From the NCBI GenBank assembly GCA_002402575.1, contig DHGD01000129.1, forward strand, positions 9,749 through 29,058: a DNA stretch of 19,310 nucleotides, read 5' to 3'. Made by a program: the position numbers and the translations under genes. Position 1 is the stretch's first letter. Every line of letters begins with the position of its first letter. Below, piece after piece: positions 14,489 to 19,310 of this stretch. A model generated the notes under the pieces. The model made no database searches. It was not told where the DNA came from and saw only the letters and a program-made list of their open reading frames with translations. The DNA is from Syntrophomonas sp. UBA4807. GTDB lineage: Bacteria > Bacillota > Syntrophomonadia > Syntrophomonadales > Syntrophomonadaceae.

Positions 14489-15840
14489 AGGCTAGACCTC
14501 TCTGTTAGTTTCTTTTTCTGTGCTGTGGCCGCGTAGATACAGTAGTCAATCAGTAGCTGCGTATGTCGGCGGCGAATATCCGGCTCATCAAAATGAGACG
14601 GTTTGGAATTTACTTCCAGGATCCACATTTTACCCTGTGGGTCGATAGCGATATCCATCGAAACAATTGCCAGATTGAGACCGAGACGTTTTTCCAAAAG
14701 CGATGGCACATGGTTGCAGATGAAGTCGAGCTGGTCGCGAATAAAACTCCTGGTGGCTGGTTTAGGGAAAATTCGGCGTGTAACATCTTCTAATTTTTCA
14801 GCCCGCCCCCCGTTAGGGATATGGGTAACGAACTGTTTCTTGCTGGCCACTCGCACTGCTGCGCCGGTGGTTACCCAGGTGCCGCTGCCATCCTTTTGAA
14901 ACTGGGCACGAACGTCAAAGATGCTTCCTTTGTAGCGGCTCAGTTCTACACGGCGTTGTAATAAGGTGCTGTCGTTGACGTTCATTTTGTCTTTTAGAGT
15001 CGTAAATAGTTTATCAAGAGAACTGTATTTGTACGGATGGGTAGGGTCGCTCGATTGAGCTAATGTGTAACGGTCGCCTTGAGCCACTATCTTGAGGATG
15101 CCTTTGCCCAAAGAGCCATTGTCCGGCTTAAGCATGATTTCATCGCAATAATTAAGCATTAGCTCCAGGTTTTTGCGATTGAAGTTCATGGTCAGCGGAA
15201 AGAAATTATACACCATAGGCACGCTGCTTACTGCTTGGTAGACCTCCCATTTATATAGAAAGCGACTATTAAATAGGTAAATCTGCGGGTCTGCTTCGAT
15301 ATGCTTGAGCAGCGCTTCGACCTCAGGGCTGTTTTCCAGATAGCGTCTGCGAATGCGATTGTAAACGATATCCGGACGGGGGAACTGTCTCACCACCCAG
15401 TTGCCAGATTGATTCAGGGTCGAACCCTCGATGAGCCCTTCCTTTTTAAATGCTGCGCCGGCTCTGAACAGGTATATAAGAACCCCGCGCTTACGAGCAT
15501 ATTTGACGATCTCGCGGTATATTTTGGCTTCGTAAGGTCCGGGGCGACCTTCTGCCCGGAGGGAGCTGTTGAGTATGCCTATAACGGGCCCCAGATAAAG
15601 ACCCTGCTGGTCGACATGATAGAGCAGATACGGCCCGTCGGGAATCTGCAGATGCCGCGCCAGTTTTCCAGTTACTGAAACCTGGCTGTTTTCTGTTAAC
15701 AGTTTTACGTCCGGCTTAATTATAGGTTTAGAATTGCTGCCAGCTATGGCCTGTATGATAGGTTTTCCATTATTGTTGGGGGGTTTAGACATCTCTAGTT
15801 GAGTAACAATACGTTTCTGCATGATCTGCCCCTTGTTCAT
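14485..15840 (-). CDS. YheC/YheD-family ATP-grasp protein
   Basis: A 451-residue ATP-grasp enzyme of the YheC/YheD type, which in Bacillus is associated with the spore coat and is predicted to form peptide-like amide bonds. The N-terminal domain has GLYLGPVIGILNSSL (80-94), the family hallmark. The ATP-grasp part shows MLKPDNGSLGKGILKI (236-251; Lys238 and the Gly-rich loop), SIFDVRAQFQKDG (306-318) and SMDIAIDPQGKMWILEVNSKPSH (394-416; Asp396, Glu409, Asn411), so ATP and metal sites look intact. The first 40 residues are basic and variable. The start ATG has GGAG 6 nt upstream. It is the first gene of a two-gene operon; its stop overlaps the start of the type-2 amidoligase. The operon is preceded by the YchF-gene terminator, so it has its own promoter in the 68-bp gap, which I could not identify; a sporulation sigma factor is possible. 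Confidence 0.92.
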   Translation of the reverse strand: MNKGQIMQKRIVTQLEMSKPPNNNGKPIIQAIAGSNSKPIIKPDVKLLTENSQVSVTGKLARHLQIPDGPYLLYHVDQQGLYLGPVIGILNSSLRAEGRPGPYEAKIYREIVKYARKRGVLIYLFRAGAAFKKEGLIEGSTLNQSGNWVVRQFPRPDIVYNRIRRRYLENSPEVEALLKHIEADPQIYLFNSRFLYKWEVYQAVSSVPMVYNFFPLTMNFNRKNLELMLNYCDEIMLKPDNGSLGKGILKIVAQGDRYTLAQSSDPTHPYKYSSLDKLFTTLKDKMNVNDSTLLQRRVELSRYKGSIFDVRAQFQKDGSGTWVTTGAAVRVASKKQFVTHIPNGGRAEKLEDVTRRIFPKPATRSFIRDQLDFICNHVPSLLEKRLGLNLAIVSMDIAIDPQGKMWILEVNSKPSHFDEPDIRRRHTQLLIDYCIYAATAQKKKLTERSSL

Positions 15841-15904
15841 TCTCTACTCCATCATATGAATAATGGCTATATACCGTGATTGTTGTGTGAACAAGAAACC
15901 AAAA

Positions 15905-15934
15905 ATAAAATACCGGCAGTTTAATGCCGGTATT
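15905..15934 (-). terminator. Rho-independent terminator after the YchF-like gene
   Basis: A 10-bp stem AATACCGGCA/TGCCGGTATT (15909-15934) with a 6-nt loop lies 30 bp past the YchF-like stop. On the minus strand it is followed by a T-rich run (TTTTATTTTT). It separates the YchF-like gene from the amidoligase operon downstream. Confidence 0.9.
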
Positions 15935-15963
15935 GGTGGAGGAACATCTATCGCCAGTTTTGA

Positions 15964-17028
15964 TTACACGTTGAAGCGGAAATGAACGATGTCTCCGTCA
16001 ATCACCACATATTCCTTGCCTTCCAGACGGAACAAGCCCTTTTCCTTGACTGCGGCCATGCTGCCCCATTCACGGAGAGCCTGGTAGGCTGTTACTTCCG
16101 CCCTGATAAAACCGCGTTCGATATCAGAATGGATCTTTCCGGCAGCTTTTCGTGCCGAGCTGCCGGAATTTAATGTCCAGGCTTTGACTTCGTCTTCGCC
16201 TACCGTGAAGAAAGATATCAGATTGAGGCTCTGGTAAACGGTGCGGGCTACCCTTACCATGCCGGGCTCTTTCAGGCCCAGTTCTTGCATGAATTCTTCC
16301 CTCTCATAGCCATCCAGCTCGGCGATGTCCCTCTCTATGCTGGCAGATACCTCCACATAGGGAAGCTGATGGTTTTCCAGGTACAGTCTGATCTCTTCCT
16401 GAGCGGGATAGGCCCCTTCTGCCAGGTGGTTTTCTCCTATGTTAAGGCAGACTAACAGGGGCTTACTGGTCAGAAATTGATAGCTCAGCAAAAGGTCGTT
16501 CTCTTCCTGGTCAAACTCAACGGCCGACAGGGCTTGCTCGTTTTCCAGGGCATCTTGTAGTTTGTGCAAAAGAGCCAGTTCTTTTTCTTGACCCTTTTTC
16601 TTCTTGCTGTCTTCAATACGCTGGATGCGCCGCTCCACCAACCCCAGATCGGCCAGGAGCAGCTCATAATGAATGTTTTCGATGTCTCTCACCGGATCCA
16701 GCTTATCGCCTTGAAAAGGCACATTGGGGTCATCAAAAACCCTGACCACATGCAACAGGGCATCGGCCTTACGCACCGCGTCTAGAAACACTGAGGCCGC
16801 TTTTTCGCCGCCCGGACTCAGACCCGGTATATCCACCATCTCCAGTTGAGCGTAGGTGGTTTTCTTGGGTTTATATAAAGCTGCCAGCCAATCCACTCTA
16901 TTATCGGGGACGCGTGCCATAGCGGTGTTGGTCTTTCCTGCGCCCAGATTTTTGACCTTGCTCTCTGTCATCAGTTCGAAAATAGTGGTTTTGCCTGCCA
17001 TGGGCAATCCGATTATGCCGAGTTGCAT
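15964..17028 (-). CDS. YchF/OLA1-like P-loop NTPase, divergent
   Basis: A 354-residue translation-factor-class P-loop protein related to YchF/OLA1. Seen: GLPMAGKTT P-loop (8-15), DIPGL (66-70, Walker B/G3), the unusual N-x-x-E base motif NIGE (196-199) that in YchF goes with ATP preference, the helical insert VERRIQRIEDSKKKKGQEKE, ERDIAELDGYEREEFMQELGL, and the C-terminal TGS-like domain ending GKEYVVIDGDIVHFRFNV. It departs from standard YchF: the P-loop has MAGKTT for NVGKST, and the conserved switch-I phrase NFPF-x-TI-x-PN is missing, replaced by LGAGKTNTAMARVP. It is thus probably a separate paralogue seen in Clostridia rather than the housekeeping ychF. I start at the ATG (MQLGIIGL) with AAAGGA 8 nt upstream; an upstream 52-codon extension is non-coding. 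It lies 113 bp downstream of the M24 peptidase gene. Confidence 0.88.
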   Translation of the reverse strand: MQLGIIGLPMAGKTTIFELMTESKVKNLGAGKTNTAMARVPDNRVDWLAALYKPKKTTYAQLEMVDIPGLSPGGEKAASVFLDAVRKADALLHVVRVFDDPNVPFQGDKLDPVRDIENIHYELLLADLGLVERRIQRIEDSKKKKGQEKELALLHKLQDALENEQALSAVEFDQEENDLLLSYQFLTSKPLLVCLNIGENHLAEGAYPAQEEIRLYLENHQLPYVEVSASIERDIAELDGYEREEFMQELGLKEPGMVRVARTVYQSLNLISFFTVGEDEVKAWTLNSGSSARKAAGKIHSDIERGFIRAEVTAYQALREWGSMAAVKEKGLFRLEGKEYVVIDGDIVHFRFNV

Positions 17029-17141
17029 TTGCGTTTTCCTTTCTTGATGTATATAATCTGCTGAATATATAGCTGCCACATCTGCTGTTAGCTTGATCCA
17101 GATCGGGTATGCCAAGGCTGCTATATTTTGGGGCTTAAGTA

Positions 17142-18329
17142 TTAATCCACGTAGCCGATTGCCTGTGGAGTTAGGCTTAGGCATTCCGGGCCGTTTTCAG
17201 TCATCACATAGGTGCTCTCGGTTCCTATAGCCCCTTCCTCAAATACGAATTTAGGCTCCAGGGCAAACACCATTCCCGGCACTATGGGGGTCTTGAGCCC
17301 GGGCGCGAAAACCGGCATCTCGTCCGTTTCCAAACCTACTCCATGCCCCACAAAACGAGCGCGGTCCTCTTTGTAACCCAGAAAGTACTCCTCATTGCCC
17401 AGTTCTTTGGCGATTTTCACGGCCAGAAGATACAGCTCTTCCGCTGAGGTGCCTGGTTTTAAGATGGACAGCATCTGTTCATTTATCATTATGGCATCAT
17501 TATAAGCCTGTTCTAGTTTAGAAGAAAGCCTGCCCAGGCAGAATACCCGGGTCTGGTCGCCGCAATAGCCGCTGGCCACGCCGACATAATCAATAAACAC
17601 TACTTCGTTGCGCTTGAGCTGCGCATTCCCGGCACCCTGCGGCCAGGCCGGGGTAAGACCGCAGCCGCTTACCGAACCATCCATGCCGCTGGAGCTGCAG
17701 CCGGAGCTGCCGAAACAGACATTACCCAGATAGTAATCCTGATTAAAAGCGCGCATTTTGGCATTGCCTATCAGGCCAGCCCTTCTCATAGCCGCTTCAA
17801 TATAACTGGCCAGTTCCACTTCCCGTATGCCTTCCCGTAAAACCCGGGGCACTTCCCTGAAACCGGCGTCCAATATCTGCATGGCAGCCCGCATCTGCTC
17901 TATTTCAAAATTCGATTTTATCATGCGTATTTTTTTGAGCAGGGCACTGACATCCGAGAAAACTGCCTCGGGAAAGGCCTTTTCATAGCTATGCAGATTG
18001 CTGACTGGCAGGACATCAAATTCCAGGCCGAGGCGCTTTACGCTGCCATAACCAAAAGTATTCAGCACCCCGGGCAGGTCTTTGACCCCTTTTATGGGAA
18101 CCACGTTCCTCAAAGGCGATTCTTCTAAGCCGCGGCGCAGGCTCTTGCGAATCATCAATACCGGTTCACCGGAGACCGGAACAAAAAGCTGGGCGTTCTG
18201 CACTGTCCCCGCCAAGTAAAACATGTCACTGTTCAAAACGATAATAGCCCCGTCAAGCTCTTTTTCCGCCAGCTCTTTTTGGAATTTCTCCACCCTCGCA
18301 TAGATTTCTTCTCTCGGTGTCAATAACAT
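17142..18329 (-). CDS. M24-family Xaa-Pro peptidase
   Basis: A 395-residue cytosolic metallopeptidase of the M24 family (creatinase/prolidase-like N-domain plus pita-bread catalytic domain), expected to remove N-terminal residues next to proline. All five metal ligands can be placed: Asp247 (VFIDYVG), Asp258 (YCGDQTRVF), His329 (FVGHGVG), Glu358 (FALEPK) and Glu371 (IGTESTYV). An N-terminal domain of about 130 residues precedes IKSNFEIEQMRAA. Residues 207-224 form a Ser/Gly/Cys-rich loop (GSSGCSSSGMDGSVSGCG), richer in Cys than relatives I recall. The start is good: GGAGG lies 8 nt before the ATG. The YchF-like gene follows after 113 bp with no terminator between, so they may share a transcript. 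Strict Xaa-Pro specificity is assumed from family. Confidence 0.93.
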   Translation of the reverse strand: MLLTPREEIYARVEKFQKELAEKELDGAIIVLNSDMFYLAGTVQNAQLFVPVSGEPVLMIRKSLRRGLEESPLRNVVPIKGVKDLPGVLNTFGYGSVKRLGLEFDVLPVSNLHSYEKAFPEAVFSDVSALLKKIRMIKSNFEIEQMRAAMQILDAGFREVPRVLREGIREVELASYIEAAMRRAGLIGNAKMRAFNQDYYLGNVCFGSSGCSSSGMDGSVSGCGLTPAWPQGAGNAQLKRNEVVFIDYVGVASGYCGDQTRVFCLGRLSSKLEQAYNDAIMINEQMLSILKPGTSAEELYLLAVKIAKELGNEEYFLGYKEDRARFVGHGVGLETDEMPVFAPGLKTPIVPGMVFALEPKFVFEEGAIGTESTYVMTENGPECLSLTPQAIGYVD

Positions 18330-18378
18330 TACTTACTCCTCCCTCCTGATGACAGACCACTTTCCCTATAGCTATACA

Positions 18379-18400
18379 AGTTTACATAATTATTATTATG
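18379..18400. repeat. 22-bp repeat shared with 11137-11158
   Basis: AGTTTACATAAT, four variable bases, then ATTATG occurs here and at 11137-11158 (19 of 22 positions equal). CATAAT and ATTATG form a dyad at both places. Here it lies about 50-70 bp before the M24 peptidase start, in its probable promoter region. It may be a regulator site or a relic of a mobile element. Confidence 0.5.
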
Positions 18401-18495
18401 TTTACTAATCCCAATAACTGTCCCGGCTTGGAAGCACAGCGAGGAGCGCCGATCCCGCACATGAGGTCAACACGCTCCCCGCCAGCTGTATAATG

Positions 18496-19310
18496 TCACT
18501 TTAAAGTAATCTCTCCGAAGGACACAATGAAGAAGATACCATTAACTATAATCCCAAGGGCCAGAATTGCATAGCCGCCTCCCGCTGAAAACTGATAGAG
18601 CCGGGCGGCATTACTAGTGTTAAAGAAAAACAGGCCCACCGCCAGAACAAGTAAAAGTACGATTAGTTTGGGTGCTCCCGATCCCGGGAAAAATACCAAC
18701 AGGTAAATGATATAAGCCAACAGCATCCACACATTTATGCTTTTCAACAGCCGGTAGGTAAAATCGTTTTTCTCCGATTCCCCGCGCACTTCTTCGGGCA
18801 GTTCGTCGATGTTGATCACTTCGATTTCTTTATGTGCGTGGTCGGCAATATTCTGTAGCATCTCCTCATACATCTGGGCTGGGGGGGTAATTCCGAAAAA
18901 TCCCACATTGCTTTTGATGTATATGAAGCCTTTATCAGGGTTGGTGGCGTACAGGCGTATTGGTCCAATTCCCTTGGCTAGGTACATCCCCACCTGATAA
19001 CCAGGCCAGTCAGCTCCAATGATAGAGCAAAGATTGCAATTGCCCACCACTTTAATGACATGTGTGATCTCTTTCCAGGGCACCACTTTAGTGTATGCTC
19101 CCCATCGCAGGATAAGGCCTTTATCCGTTGTCTTATAGGTCAGATTAAACGCCCCTGCGGCTAAAAACGCGAACACCAGCATAAAAAGGTAGGTGGGAGC
19201 CAAAAGCATTATCTTCAAGGCTTTGTCCTCAGGACCCAGCGAATAGTTGATCCCCCACAAGGCCAGTATAAATGCTGCTATAATCACAATTACCGTAAAC
19301 CATACCCCTA
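18496..19310 (-). CDS. PH-domain-like membrane protein, 5' end cut off
   Basis: The reading frame is open to the right edge with no stop, and the upstream codons (GVWFTVIVI) continue the first hydrophobic helix, so the true start lies outside the window; the internal GTG at 19285-19287 is not needed. About 271 residues are present. Two N-terminal membrane helices are followed by a soluble segment (about YKTTDKGLILRWGAYTKVVPW to MYEEMLQNIADHAHKE) that has the look of a bacterial PH domain: a tight strand pair with PW-x-EI, then a strand-rich part and a closing helix. Three more membrane helices follow (MLLAYIIYLLVFF, LIVLLLVLAVGLFFF, AILALGIIVNGIFFIV). The function is unknown. An acidic linker (ELPEEVRGESEKND) joins the domain to the last helices. 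Confidence 0.75.
   Translation of the reverse strand, partial: GVWFTVIVIIAAFILALWGINYSLGPEDKALKIMLLAPTYLFMLVFAFLAAGAFNLTYKTTDKGLILRWGAYTKVVPWKEITHVIKVVGNCNLCSIIGADWPGYQVGMYLAKGIGPIRLYATNPDKGFIYIKSNVGFFGITPPAQMYEEMLQNIADHAHKEIEVINIDELPEEVRGESEKNDFTYRLLKSINVWMLLAYIIYLLVFFPGSGAPKLIVLLLVLAVGLFFFNTSNAARLYQFSAGGGYAILALGIIVNGIFFIVSFGEITLK

Noticed and set aside
15841..15904. Sigma-E or sigma-K promoter before the YheC/D gene
   Set aside because: CATATGAT resembles a sporulation -10 box but lies too close to the ribosome site and has no matching -35 box.
17029..17184. N-terminal extension of the YchF-like protein into the M24 gene
   Set aside because: The P-loop family starts at M-x-L-GIIGLP; the extension would overlap the peptidase gene and has no ribosome site.
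18430..18490. Terminator after the PH-domain-like gene
   Set aside because: Only a 6-bp GGAGCG/CGCTCC stem with a long loop and no T run.

Overview
The window looks like chromosomal DNA of an anaerobic, endospore-forming Firmicute, probably a Clostridia lineage such as a Syntrophomonas-like bacterium. This is an inference from gene content: a Tlp-type small acid-soluble spore protein, a YheC/YheD-type ATP-grasp protein, a sporulation-type orphan PAS histidine kinase, DUF4855, DegV, a methanol/propanediol-dehydrogenase-type iron alcohol dehydrogenase, strong AGGAGG ribosome sites and frequent TTG/GTG starts. I see no rRNA, tRNA, CRISPR array, intact transposase or phage module.

Layout. Positions 2-406 (minus): small HTH-like hypothetical protein. 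754-1272 (plus): small multi-pass membrane protein. 1300-4801 (minus): iron alcohol dehydrogenase preceded by a large DUF4855 protein. 4905-5173 (minus): spore protein tlp with its terminator. 5509-6814 (plus): a TetR regulator with a textbook promoter and an overlapping palindromic operator, then a hotdog thioesterase and a strong hairpin. 6839-7133 (minus): remnant of a lactonase-like beta-propeller gene with an internal deletion. 7291-9789 (plus): YccF membrane protein and a three-PAS histidine kinase. 9761-9961 (minus): possible small gene. 10124-11020 (plus): DegV-family protein and terminator. 11021-11590: gene-poor stretch holding a 13-bp inverted repeat. 11591-12822 (plus): DUF503 protein, then a secreted aspartoacylase/M14-like hydrolase. 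12788-15840 (minus): a two-gene amidoligase operon, a YheC/YheD ATP-grasp protein followed by a glutamine-synthetase/GCS-fold COOH-NH2 ligase (type 2), overlapping by 4 bp. 15905-18329 (minus): divergent YchF-like GTPase and an M24 Xaa-Pro peptidase. 18496-19310 (minus): PH-domain-like membrane protein that runs off the right edge.

The most interesting part is 12061-15840. Two different peptide-bond-forming amidoligase folds are translationally coupled, and they converge tail-to-tail with a secreted zinc hydrolase of the kind that cleaves amide bonds. The hydrolase's terminator lies inside the 3' coding end of the second ligase. YheC/YheD proteins are linked to the spore coat in Bacillus, so a plausible but unproven reading is a spore-envelope peptide-modification module. 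Its second enzyme has an eroded ATP-grasp-like N-terminus and an Arg/Ser-rich tail. The TetR/thioesterase pair looks like a small acyl-CoA-responsive unit. The other genes are mostly housekeeping or single-gene units.
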